Assembly (NCBI GenBank): GCA_963730225.1
Contig: CAVSQX010000002.1
Span: forward strand, 124,001 to 188,000
Length of the DNA stretch: 64,000 bases
Reading direction: 5' to 3'
Source of the DNA: CAVSQX01 sp963730225
Lineage (GTDB): Bacteria; Planctomycetota; Phycisphaerae; Tepidisphaerales; Tepidisphaeraceae
Below the pieces are notes generated by a model. The model was not told the DNA's origin and did not search any database. It saw only the letters and a list, made by a program, of their open reading frames with translations. Below, piece by piece: positions 54,330-62,486 of this stretch. The translations under genes were made by a program, and so were the position numbers. Numbering within the stretch: the first letter of the stretch is position 1; every line of letters starts with the position of its first letter.

Positions 54330-55820
54330 TCAGCGGTAATAGGTTTGGTTGTTGCGCAGGTTTTGCTTGAAGGAGCGCAGATTGGTGGAGCCGTCGATGA
54401 TCGCCAATTCGACGCCGGCGATCTCGGCAAAATCTTCCATCTGCTCCGTCGTGACGGCGTAGCTGAATCCCGTGTGATGGGCTCCGCCGGCGTAAATCCA
54501 CGCCGCGCAGGCCGTCTTGAAATCCGGCCGGCATTTCCAGATCGCCCGCGCCACCGGCAGCTTGGGCAGCGGATGCGGACGGGCGATCGCATCCACTTCG
54601 TTTACGACAAGCCGAAAGCGGTTGCCCAGATCGATCAGCGATGCGTTGATCGCCGCTCCCGCCGGGGCGTCGAAAACCAATCGCACCGGATCGGCTTTGC
54701 CGCCGATTCCCAGCGGATGAATCTCCAGCGTCGGCTTGCCCGCCGCGATCGATTCACACACCTCCAGCATGTGCGCTCCCAGCACCAATTCACCTCCCGG
54801 TTGCAGGTGATAGGTGTAATCCTCCATGAACGAAGTGCCGCCCTTGCGATCGGCGGCCATCACTTTCATCGCCCGCAACAGCGCACAGGTTTTCCAATCG
54901 CCTTCCGCTCCAAATCCATATCCATCGGCCATCAACCGCTGCACCGCCAGCCCGGGCAGTTGCTTGAGTCCGTGCAGATCTTCAAACGTCGTGGTGAATC
55001 CCTTGAAATTTCCCTGCTCCAGAAAACTTCGGATGCCCAGTTCGATGCGTGCTCCGTCGCGCAGCGATTCGTGCCGCGAACCGCCCTTGCGCAGATCGGC
55101 GGCCACGTCGTATCTTTCTTCGTATTCCCCGCAGAGTTTGGCCACCGCCGCGTCGGCGACTTCCTGAACGGTTTTGACCAGATCGCCCACGCCGTATCCG
55201 TTGACCGAAAATCCGAATTGAATTTCCGCCGAGACTTTGTTGCCATCGGTCACGCCGACATCGCGCATGTTGTCGCCGAAGCGGGCGAATTTCGCTCCCT
55301 GCCAATCGTGCCAGCCGCGGGCCGCTCCCATCCACGTCGCCATCTCCCGCTGCACCGCCGGGTCGGACCAGTGTCCCACCACCACTTTTCTTGCCAATCC
55401 CAGCCGCGTGTGCATGAATCCCGCTTCGCGGTCGCCGTGGGCCGACTGGTTCAGATTCATGAAATCCATGTCGATCTGGTCCCACGGCAGATCGCGGTTG
55501 AATTGCGTGTGCAGATGCAGCACCGGCTTTTGCAGCGCGCTCAATCCCCCGATCCACATTTTCGACGGCGAAAACGTGTGCATCCACAGCACCAGCCCGC
55601 CGCAGTTTGCCGAACCGTTGGCTTCCTGGCACAGGCTGCGAATCTCCTCCGCCGTCGTGAGAATCGGCTTGAAAACCAGCTTGCCGGGGAATGCGCCGGC
55701 GGCGTTGAGCGTTTCGACGATCTTCTGCGAATCCCGCGCCACCTGCTCCAGCGGACCCGGTCCGTACAGATGCTGCGCCCCCGTCACGAACCAGAATTCG
55801 ATGGGATCCAGTTGCTTCAT
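54330..55820 (-). CDS. araA: L-arabinose isomerase
   Basis: Converts L-arabinose to L-ribulose with Mn2+. The 496-residue product has full family length: IEFWFVTGAQHLYGP at the N-terminus, LVLWMHTFSPSKMWIGGL, LHLHTQFNRDLPWDQIDMDFMNLNQSAHGDRE, GEGDWKT-like region FGAEGDWKTCALLR with the metal Glu, GGTSFMEDYTYHLQPG and a C-terminal GGAHHTGFSYAV. ATG 55820 overlaps the araB stop as ATGA. Intact. Confidence 0.97.
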   Translation of the reverse strand: MKQLDPIEFWFVTGAQHLYGPGPLEQVARDSQKIVETLNAAGAFPGKLVFKPILTTAEEIRSLCQEANGSANCGGLVLWMHTFSPSKMWIGGLSALQKPVLHLHTQFNRDLPWDQIDMDFMNLNQSAHGDREAGFMHTRLGLARKVVVGHWSDPAVQREMATWMGAARGWHDWQGAKFARFGDNMRDVGVTDGNKVSAEIQFGFSVNGYGVGDLVKTVQEVADAAVAKLCGEYEERYDVAADLRKGGSRHESLRDGARIELGIRSFLEQGNFKGFTTTFEDLHGLKQLPGLAVQRLMADGYGFGAEGDWKTCALLRAMKVMAADRKGGTSFMEDYTYHLQPGGELVLGAHMLEVCESIAAGKPTLEIHPLGIGGKADPVRLVFDAPAGAAINASLIDLGNRFRLVVNEVDAIARPHPLPKLPVARAIWKCRPDFKTACAAWIYAGGAHHTGFSYAVTTEQMEDFAEIAGVELAIIDGSTNLRSFKQNLRNNQTYYR

Positions 55821-57502
55821 ATGCAGGCGTCGCGGATGGTCAACAGGTCCTTCATCACGTTGGCAAGATTCCCATCTCCGCCGGCCAGTCCGAACGCATC
55901 GTGCAGTTGCCGATACAATTTATATAGTTGTTCGTAGACTGCCGCGTCTTTCATCGACGGCTTGAAAATCTGCTCCGTCAACCCGGTCATGGCCCCGATC
56001 GCTTCCGCGAAATTCGCATGCCCGCCCGCTTCCTTCCCCGCCACCACCGCACCGGCGATCGCCGATCCCAGTGCACACGTCTGCGTGCTGCGCGTCAGCG
56101 CCACCGGACGATTGAACACATCCGCGTAAATCTGCATCGCCAGCGGATTCCGCGATGCAATTCCCCCGCAATTCACCACCCGTTTTACCGCCACCCCGTA
56201 TTCCTCGAGCCGCTCGATGATCACCCGCGCCCCAAACGCCGTCGCTTCGATCAGCGCCCGATAAATTTCCGCCGGCTTGGAGTGCAGCGTCAATCCCACG
56301 ATCAACCCGCTCAACCGCTGATCCACCAGCACCGTGCGATTCCCGTTGTGCCAATCCAGCGCCAGCAATCCCGATTGCCCCGGCTTCAACGCTGCGGCGT
56401 GGCGGGTCAACTCATCGTGCGATGCTTTCTCCGCTCCCCCCGGCTGAATCGTCTGCACGAACCAATTAAAAATATCCCCCACCGCCGATTGCCCCGCCTC
56501 CAGCCCGTAATATCCCGGCAGCACCGATCCCGGCACAATCCCGCACAATCCCGGCACATCCGCCAGCGGGCGATCCATTCGGCTGATCATGATGTCGCAT
56601 GTCGATGTCCCGATGATCTTCACCATCGTGCCATCGCAAATCCCCGAGCCGACCGCACCCAGATGCGCATCGAACGCACCGATCGCCACCGGAATTCCCT
56701 CCCGCAATCCCAACTTCTCCGCCCACGGCGCCGAAAGCTGCCCCGCCCGCTCCGCCACCGTCGCCGTGTGTTTCGGCAGGCTCCGTCCCACCCGCGCCAA
56801 GCCAGGATGCAACGCACCCAAAAACTCGCTGTCCGGATATCCACCCCATTGCTCGTTGTAAAACGCTTTGTGTCCCGCCGCGCACACGCCCCGGCGAAGC
56901 TGCGCCGGCCCCGTCGTTCCGCACAGCACCGCCGGAATCCAATCCGCGATTTCCACCCACGTCGTCGCCGCCTCGAACACCGCCGGCGCTACCCGGGCGC
57001 AGTGCAGAATCTTCGCCCAGAACCACTCCGAAGAATATTTCCCTCCGCACTTGGCCAGATAATGCGGCCGGCTCTTCTCCGCCGCCGCCGTCAGTTCCGC
57101 CGCTTCCACATACGATGTGTGATCCTTCCACAGCCACGCCATCGCATCGGGGTTCTCGGCGAACTTCGGTTGAAACACCAGCGAATTCCCCGCCGCGTCC
57201 ACCGGCATCGGCGTGCTGCCCGTCGTGTCCACCCCGATCCCGATCACATCCCGCCGCGAAAACTCCCCGTCCGTCGCCGCGTGTTCCAGCGCCACGCTGA
57301 TTCCGTTTTCCAGCGCCGCCAGATAATCCGCCGGATGCTGCCTCGCCAAATCCGGCGCATCGTCGCGCAGAATCACCCCGCTATCTCCGCGCCGGTAATT
57401 CCATACGTAATTCGCCAACTCCCGACCGTTCCCCACATCCACGATCAGAACCCGCGCCGAATTCGTCCCAAAGTCCAGTCCGATGGTGTAGTGTCTCGAC
57501 AT
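55817..57502 (-). CDS. araB: L-ribulokinase
   Basis: FGGY-family sugar kinase phosphorylating L-ribulose. 561 residues: YTIGLDFGTNSARVLIVDV (phosphate 1), GIGVDTTGSTPMPVD, AWLWKDHTSYVEA, GAFDAHLGAVGSG, KIIGTSTCDIMIS, and C-terminal VVNCGGIASRNPLAMQIYADV. First gene of araBAD. The 100-bp upstream region has GAAGG before the ATG and a TATAGA that may be a -10. No AraC or GntR regulator is adjacent. Intact. Confidence 0.96.
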   Translation of the reverse strand: MSRHYTIGLDFGTNSARVLIVDVGNGRELANYVWNYRRGDSGVILRDDAPDLARQHPADYLAALENGISVALEHAATDGEFSRRDVIGIGVDTTGSTPMPVDAAGNSLVFQPKFAENPDAMAWLWKDHTSYVEAAELTAAAEKSRPHYLAKCGGKYSSEWFWAKILHCARVAPAVFEAATTWVEIADWIPAVLCGTTGPAQLRRGVCAAGHKAFYNEQWGGYPDSEFLGALHPGLARVGRSLPKHTATVAERAGQLSAPWAEKLGLREGIPVAIGAFDAHLGAVGSGICDGTMVKIIGTSTCDIMISRMDRPLADVPGLCGIVPGSVLPGYYGLEAGQSAVGDIFNWFVQTIQPGGAEKASHDELTRHAAALKPGQSGLLALDWHNGNRTVLVDQRLSGLIVGLTLHSKPAEIYRALIEATAFGARVIIERLEEYGVAVKRVVNCGGIASRNPLAMQIYADVFNRPVALTRSTQTCALGSAIAGAVVAGKEAGGHANFAEAIGAMTGLTEQIFKPSMKDAAVYEQLYKLYRQLHDAFGLAGGDGNLANVMKDLLTIRDACI

Positions 57503-57615
57503 CGTTGTTCCCGCACTTCCTTCTATACCGGCTTTACTCTCGTTCCGAAAGTTTCACACCCCGCGCCAAACGCATCGGCATTCCCTTTACCTTTTTCCCG
57601 TTCCGCCGTAACTTC

Positions 57616-57903
57616 ATGGCCGTGATGGATTCAGCAATCATCGATCAACTCAAGCCCGGCGCCGCCGTCCGCGTCATCCAGCAAATCGCCGCCCGCAACT
57701 ACACCTGGACCACCGACGTCCGCGGCACCGTCGTCGATTTTCGCCAGCAGCAGACCGGCAGTTGGTTCGCCCACAGCAAGGACGACAAGCTCTGGCTCGA
57801 TCGCCTCACCCTTCGCAAGCCCGACGGCGAACTCATCAGCCTCATCCTCGACGAGTTCAGCCGAGTCGAAATCGAAAAACCGAAGATCGAGCATCCGGGA
57901 TAG
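57616..57903 (+). CDS. Hypothetical protein, small beta-rich
   Basis: A 95-residue protein MAVMDSAIIDQLKPGAAVRV, QQIAARNYTWTTDVRGTVVDF, GSWFAHSKDDKLWLDRLTLRKPDGE, LISLILDEFSRVEI. The pattern suggests a small SH3-like beta-barrel; I know no named family. ATG 57616 is preferred over upstream readings. The stop codon TAG lies inside the arm GGATAGAGGATAG of a word palindrome. Divergent from araB. Confidence 0.65.
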   Translation: MAVMDSAIIDQLKPGAAVRVIQQIAARNYTWTTDVRGTVVDFRQQQTGSWFAHSKDDKLWLDRLTLRKPDGELISLILDEFSRVEIEKPKIEHPG

Positions 57904-57946
57904 AGGATAGCAAGAAAACCTTCCCGCGATCGTCTATCCTCTATCC
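57898..57946. repeat. Word-type palindrome, GATAGAG word
   Basis: A perfect 13-bp inverted repeat GGATAGAGGATAG / CTATCCTCTATCC (57898-57910, 57934-57946), each arm a tandem of GGATAGA; one more word (TCTACCC) follows. The left arm contains the stop codon of the gene at 57616-57903. Confidence 0.9.
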
Positions 57947-58011
57947 TCTACCCTCGTCCCCCGTTTCCCCGACTTGCCCTCGCTTTCCCGTCCGCTACAT
58001 TACCCCTTCTC

Positions 58012-58518
58012 ATGGCTAACGATTCCGCAGGGCATGCTTCTCCGGCGCTGGTCGCGCTGGTCGCCTGGCTCGTCCCCGGCGCGGGTTATCTCCTGCTCGG
58101 TCAGCGCAGCCGCGGACTCACCATCGGCATCACCATCTTTCTCCTCTTTGCCATGGGCCTGCTCATTGCCGGCGTCCGCGTCATCGAAGTTCCCGGCTAC
58201 GACAACGCCGGCCAGCCGATCATGACCGACACCGGCTCCGATCCGCACTGGATCCTCTACGCCGCTCCATTTACCGAAATCCGCAACAAGCCCTGGTCCG
58301 TTCCGCAGGTGATGACCGGCCCCCTGAGCCTCGCCGCCGCCGCCTGGAGCGTCTACGAATCTCGCCCCGATCCGCAATCCGAAAACCCCACCCAGCCCCG
58401 AGCCCCCCAGTCCCACGTCCGCATCAACGAAATCGGCTCCCTCTATCTCTCCGTCGCCGGACTCCTGAATCTCATGGCCATCATCGATTCCTCCTACCGT
58501 GCCGGACACGAATCATGA
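58012..58518 (+). CDS. Membrane protein, planctomycete-type, unknown function
   Basis: A 168-residue protein with three hydrophobic segments: LVALVAWLVPGAGYLLLGQ (about 12-30), GLTIGITIFLLFAMGLLIAGV and the final SLYLSVAGLLNLMAIID. The WLVPGAGYLLLGQRSRG opening resembles families with a PG-x-G-x-x-(F/L)-L-G-q motif near the N-terminus (TM2/DUF6677-like). Its stop overlaps the next gene start (ATGA), so the two are co-translated. Confidence 0.75.
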   Translation: MANDSAGHASPALVALVAWLVPGAGYLLLGQRSRGLTIGITIFLLFAMGLLIAGVRVIEVPGYDNAGQPIMTDTGSDPHWILYAAPFTEIRNKPWSVPQVMTGPLSLAAAAWSVYESRPDPQSENPTQPRAPQSHVRINEIGSLYLSVAGLLNLMAIIDSSYRAGHES

Positions 58519-58763
58519 TCGCGCTTCCCTTGGCCGACTACACTCGACCCTTTCTCCAACCGCTGCCCGTATGGGACCAGTGGTATCTGCTTCTGCTGCC
58601 GCTGTGCCTCTGCGTTTCCATCGTCTACAAGGCCATCAAATGTCGGTCGATGAGACAAGTTCCCAAACAGGCGATCGCCATCACCGTCTGGATCGTCGTC
58701 AGCTTCGCCGCCGCCGGCGCCGCCATCGCCGGCTTCGTGCGAATCATCGAAATCACCCGCTAA
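58515..58763 (+). CDS. Small membrane protein coupled to the previous gene
   Basis: 82 residues with two hydrophobic helices (WYLLLLPLCLCVSIVYKAI and ITVWIVVSFAAAGAAIAGFV) separated by a basic loop KCRSMRQVPKQ. Unknown function. ATG overlaps the upstream stop by 4 bp; probably a partner of the preceding membrane protein. Confidence 0.75.
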   Translation: MIALPLADYTRPFLQPLPVWDQWYLLLLPLCLCVSIVYKAIKCRSMRQVPKQAIAITVWIVVSFAAAGAAIAGFVRIIEITR

Positions 58764-58917
58764 CCAGATTCCCCAAGGGAACCCTTCGACTTCCCCACGC
58801 CGGGCCAAAGGTACTCCGTCCGCCCGCATTCCCCCGATTTCCTTTGTCCCCTCCCAAAGAATTTGTATGATCTGCCCAACGGGCGATTCGCTTTCGACCC
58901 GTTGAGAAGGGCGGTGG

Positions 58918-59808
58918 ATGGTGTCGGGGCAAAGCACTCTCGTCGTCAATTGCGCCTGCGGCAAAAAACTCAAAGCTCCCGCCGCATCCGCCGGCAAAAA
59001 AGCGCGCTGTCCCGCCTGCGGATCGATCATGGTCCTCACCGCCAACGGCTCCGCTCGCGCTCCCGTCGCCGCCCAATCGTCAACCGTCTCCCGCAAGGCT
59101 CCCACCGCCGCCGCATCTGCCCCCCGTCCGACTCGTTCCCCCGCCGCCCCAATCGCCACACCGCCCGCCCACGATGACAACCTGGGTGCCATGTACGACC
59201 TGGCCGAGCAAGCCAGTTCAACTTCCGCCCCCGCCGCCGTCCGCTGTCCCCAATGCAAATCCCCAATGGACGACGGCGCGGTTCTCTGCACCAACTGCGG
59301 CTACGACACCCGCTCGCGCAAACCCGTTTCCAGCGCCTCAATCGCCACCGCCCTCAAACCCCCGCCCGACGTCGCCCCGGGCAAGAAGGCCAAGCCCATC
59401 GACCGCATGGCCCCCCAGGGCTCCTTTATCGCCGGCCTGGCCATGAGCGCCGCCTTCGCCTTGGCCTCCAGCGTCCTCTGGTTCGTCGTCGCCTGGCTCA
59501 CCGGCTACGGAATCAGCTACATCGCCATCCTGATCGGCTGCGCCGCCGGCGTCGGCATGCGGATCGGCCACAAGGGCTTCAGCGCCACCGGCGGCTTCGC
59601 CGCCGCCGCCATGACTTTCGCCGCCATTCTCGCCGCCAAGCTCGCCGTCCTGGAAGTCTTCGCCACCCAGCGCAACCCCCATTTCTCGATTTTCAACGCC
59701 AACCCCGCTCTCCTGGCCAACTACTTCTTCCGCCCGATCAGCCTGATCATCATGGTCATCGGCATGTTCGCCGCCTTCCGCACCGCCAACGGTTCCATCA
59801 AAGGCTGA
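58918..59808 (+). CDS. Zinc-ribbon membrane protein
   Basis: A 296-residue protein. An N-terminal zinc ribbon (CACGKKLKAP, CPACGSIM, about 12-39), an Ala/Pro-rich linker, a second zinc ribbon (CPQCKSPMDDGAVLCTNCGYDT, one long motif about residues 110-131, metal Cys pairs C-x2-C twice), and a C-terminal domain with four to five helices. This layout is common among planctomycete hypothetical proteins; a role is unknown. The start could be GTG/ATG near 58918; I used the ATG of MVSGQSTL. Confidence 0.7.
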   Translation: MVSGQSTLVVNCACGKKLKAPAASAGKKARCPACGSIMVLTANGSARAPVAAQSSTVSRKAPTAAASAPRPTRSPAAPIATPPAHDDNLGAMYDLAEQASSTSAPAAVRCPQCKSPMDDGAVLCTNCGYDTRSRKPVSSASIATALKPPPDVAPGKKAKPIDRMAPQGSFIAGLAMSAAFALASSVLWFVVAWLTGYGISYIAILIGCAAGVGMRIGHKGFSATGGFAAAAMTFAAILAAKLAVLEVFATQRNPHFSIFNANPALLANYFFRPISLIIMVIGMFAAFRTANGSIKG

Positions 59809-60181
59809 TAGCGGGACTCGCATCGAGCGCGGGCATGAGTTGATGGGAATGTTTCTGCGGGCTTCAGTGAGGTGACGCCGAGCCCGAAAGAGGCTGGAAA
59901 TCAGCGATGCCCCTCCATCCTTCTCGCAAACAGAAATTCTCTTTTATTTGTCTAGGTTCAAACTGGGATTGGAAATCTTGGTTTTCCGTTACTCGCTGTG
60001 GTCGCAAGCGTTGGGAGCGAGCGGCGAGCCTCTTTGTTTCCAATTATCAGGCGCCGGCACCAATTGGAGACAATTGGCTGGACTGTCGGACGTAATGATA
60101 CCGTCACAATCAAAAGTGTAATTTATCCCTGCCCCAGTCTGCTTAAGTCCAGGTCCGTCCCCAACTTGGGTAGCCGTACAG
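59809..60181. other. Intergenic region carrying the first inverted-repeat copy
   Basis: About 370 bp without a supported gene. It holds the 117-bp repeat at 60021-60137. Short open frames running through it (ending PIGDNWLDCRT) are repeat-derived and probably not genes. Confidence 0.5.
60021..60137 (+). repeat. 117-bp diverged inverted repeat, copy A
   Basis: Gap-free match, about 80% by eye, to the reverse complement of 62008-62124. Conserved blocks: TCAGGCGCCGGCAC, TGGACTGTCGG, AAAAGTGTA and CCCCAG. The pair encloses 1.9 kb with two methyltransferase genes. Confidence 0.85.
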
Positions 60182-60769
60182 ATGATTCTTAAAGCCCGTC
60201 TTGAAGCTCAAGGCGCAACGTTATTCCGCTGGCGCGGATTCCTGCCGCTGGCGGTCATTCCATTAGCTATCGTGGCTGGACTTACCTCCCGGACATTCGC
60301 CGACGGCCCGGCGGATTTACGCGCTCGAATCTATGACCTGTGCTGCATCCTGATTTCATTTATGGGTTCGGCGATGCGTGGATACATCGTCGCCACCGCG
60401 GCGCCAAAAACATCGGGCCGAAATATGCGCAAACAGCGCGCCGATAGCTTGAATGTCACCGGCGCGTACTCTGTCGTTCGCAATCCGCTCTACCTGGCAA
60501 ACTTCATCATATTTCTGGGTATGCTCCTGTTTATCAAGCAGCCCTGGCTTATCATCACCGCGACGCTCGCTTACGTTCTCTATTATGAACGCATCGTTCT
60601 GACGGAAGAAGCCTTTCTGCTCGACAAATTCGGAACGGCCTATTCAGACTGGGCCGAATCCACGCCGGCTATGATTCCCAATTTTCGAAATTGGATCAGG
60701 CCTTGTGATAGATTTTCAATCAAAAGGCTCCTGCGCAGGAATACAGCGGATTTTACGTTATCGTTTTGA
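60182..60769 (+). CDS. Isoprenylcysteine carboxyl methyltransferase-like (ICMT/PEMT) membrane protein
   Basis: A 195-residue membrane methyltransferase-like protein with about four helices (FLPLAVIPLAIVAGL, IYDLCCILISFMGSAM, LANFIIFLGMLLFIKQ, LIITATLAYVLYYERI). The conserved ICMT segment VTGAYSVVRNPLYLANF is followed by LTEEAFLLDKFGTAYSDW, as in the family's SAM-binding C-terminus. Substrate unknown. AT-richer than core genes. It forms a cassette with a small membrane ORF and a soluble methyltransferase within the inverted repeats. Confidence 0.82.
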   Translation: MILKARLEAQGATLFRWRGFLPLAVIPLAIVAGLTSRTFADGPADLRARIYDLCCILISFMGSAMRGYIVATAAPKTSGRNMRKQRADSLNVTGAYSVVRNPLYLANFIIFLGMLLFIKQPWLIITATLAYVLYYERIVLTEEAFLLDKFGTAYSDWAESTPAMIPNFRNWIRPCDRFSIKRLLRRNTADFTLSF

Positions 60770-60780
60770 GCTTTTATATA

Positions 60781-60945
60781 ATGGAATGGTGCGATCGAAT
60801 TCTGTACGTCCATGGGAATTTCAGCCGGATGACCCTTGCTGACATTCCGGGATTCTATTGGACGGGTTTTTTTATCGTCGGTACCGCCATCTGTCTCGTT
60901 TTGAGATCCTTAAAAAAATATACCGGCCTGCTCGATATTTCTTAG
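60781..60945 (+). CDS. 54-residue membrane peptide
   Basis: ATG 60781 to TAG 60945: MEWCDRILYVHGNFSRMTLA, then a hydrophobic helix FYWTGFFIVGTAICLVL and a basic end RSLKKYTGLLDIS. It starts 11 bp after the ICMT-like gene. No family recognised; position and membrane-helix layout make it plausible. Confidence 0.5.
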   Translation: MEWCDRILYVHGNFSRMTLADIPGFYWTGFFIVGTAICLVLRSLKKYTGLLDIS

Positions 60946-61002
60946 CGAAGGCCTACACCTCGTGGGACCAGAGTGGTTCCTAAGGCGACCAATCCGAGCC
61001 TA

Positions 61003-61677
61003 TCAAAGCAAATGATTCTTCTCCCCCGCGAGAATGAAACGATGGCCGTATTGGCTGTGATATTGCAGGTACTTTAGACCCGCCAAATCGCGCAGCTTTA
61101 CGACTTCGCGCCGGGTAAACGCCTGCCGGATGCTGGCCAAAACGTCGTGACGAAACATCTTTTCCGCATCTGCAAAGAGCACGAAGGATGCAAGGTAAAG
61201 CCCACGGCTCCGCAGCGGGTCGCTTATGATCACGCCGCGACTGGCCACTCGATCCATCATCCGCATGAAGGCCAACGCCTGCTCATCGGTTAGATGGTGC
61301 AGAACTCCAGAGGCCAGCGCGTAATCAAACCCTCCGTCCGCAAAGGGCATCTCAAGCATGTCCCCTGCAATAATGCGCAATCGGGAATCCGGTGGTCCAG
61401 CCTCGATCGCGTGGGCAACGGTCTGCGGATTGCGATCGATGGCCGTGATTTCCACTTCCCACCCCAATTGATCGGCCCATGTCAGAATCTCGCGCGGAAT
61501 GCTCGCCCACCCCGTGCCGAAATCCACGATGCGAATTTTTCTACCCTCGGGCCAACTCCGAGAAAACCGTTCAAGAAATGCAACTGGAGCATAAACGCAA
61601 CCCATCAGACGAGTCAGCCGCTGAGCGCTTGCGTGGCATTTCCGCAATTCCTGCGGGTCGGCGCAAGGATCGTCCAT
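61003..61677 (-). CDS. Class I SAM-dependent methyltransferase
   Basis: A 224-residue methyltransferase beginning MDDPCADPQELRKCHASAQR, RLTRLMGCVYAPVAFLE. The SAM site is RIVDFGTGWASIPREI, then ITAIDRNPQTVAHA, IAGDMLEMPFADGGFDYALASGVLHHL and ISDPLRSRGLYLA. This N-terminus (DDP...E-x-x-x...RLxR) is like methyltransferases I remember next to type III polyketide synthase and ICMT genes, though no PKS is here. ATG 61677 chosen over upstream 61770 because homology begins there. Confidence 0.85.
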   Translation of the reverse strand: MDDPCADPQELRKCHASAQRLTRLMGCVYAPVAFLERFSRSWPEGRKIRIVDFGTGWASIPREILTWADQLGWEVEITAIDRNPQTVAHAIEAGPPDSRLRIIAGDMLEMPFADGGFDYALASGVLHHLTDEQALAFMRMMDRVASRGVIISDPLRSRGLYLASFVLFADAEKMFRHDVLASIRQAFTRREVVKLRDLAGLKYLQYHSQYGHRFILAGEKNHLL

Positions 61678-62486
61678 CAACTCGCCCTGGCGGTTTCTTC
61701 GTGGAATCGCAAAAGGCAACGCCAGCAGACTCCATCCGCGCCGCAGCAGACTCGGGCAATTCATTGCCATCTAGGGCCCCAGCTCGTCGGGTTCGCTCAG
61801 CCGGAATTCTCCAGTATCACACCCCGCCGACGAGCGTCGTCGGCGTTCTTCCATGGCATAAACACACAGCTCTCAGGCTGTCACCGAACCTCCAACGATG
61901 AACGGGACAAGTTCCTCTCTCCTTCCGGCGCATCCATTTCAAACGTTGATGCTTCTTTACCGACGAAGCCATCGGCGGCGATCCAAAGATGAGATACGGA
62001 TGCCTCGCTGGGGTGGGGACAAACTACACTTTTCGATGTGATGGTATGATTACTGCCGACAGTCCACCCAATCATTTCCGAATCGTGCCGGCGCCTGACT
62101 ATTGCAAACAAAGGGGCTCGTCGCTTGGTAGCCAAGGCCGATTGAATTCGCCGGGACAGCCACCCATTTCCGCCGTCTATCTGAATGGCGCGCGGCGACC
62201 CCCCCGCATCGCCAACGGTTGCAACCGCCAGCAAGGGCAAATGCAACACACTCCAACCGCCAACCCGCCTGATTCTCGCCCAGCCCGCCGCGCCGCCGTT
62301 TCATTCCTCGCTCGAGATGTTGTTAAAGCTTTTCAAATAAACGAGTTGATGTCCAACAAATCGGGCAATCTTAGTCCGAATCGAGACATGAAAAGACGAA
62401 TTTCGATTTGAGTAAAACTCGGTAATTTGCCAAGAAACTTTTTCACAACCCCCTGCCCGCCGACCGCTGCTCGCCGCCCGCTGCGT
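61678..62486. other. Gene-poor region with the second inverted-repeat copy
   Basis: About 800 bp without a supported gene. It includes the 117-bp repeat at 62008-62124. Open frames through the repeat are probably spurious. The stretch 62445-62490 is C-rich and partly repetitive. Confidence 0.5.
62008..62124 (-). repeat. 117-bp diverged inverted repeat, copy B
   Basis: Reverse-complement partner of 60021-60137, same length, no gaps. On the minus strand it shows TCAGGCGCCGGCAC, TGGACTGTCGG, AAAAGTGTA and CCCCAG. Confidence 0.85.

Noticed and set aside
5031..57946. The word-type palindromes as a CRISPR array or integron attC sites
   Set aside because: Elements are dispersed singly, differ in sequence, have no regular spacers and no cas or integrase genes are nearby.
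59907..60192. Two short frames ending PIGDNWLDCRT and SVPNLGSRTDDS as genes, with similar frames at 61881-62304
   Set aside because: Their similarity to each other is just the 117-bp inverted repeat being translated; no start signal or domain.
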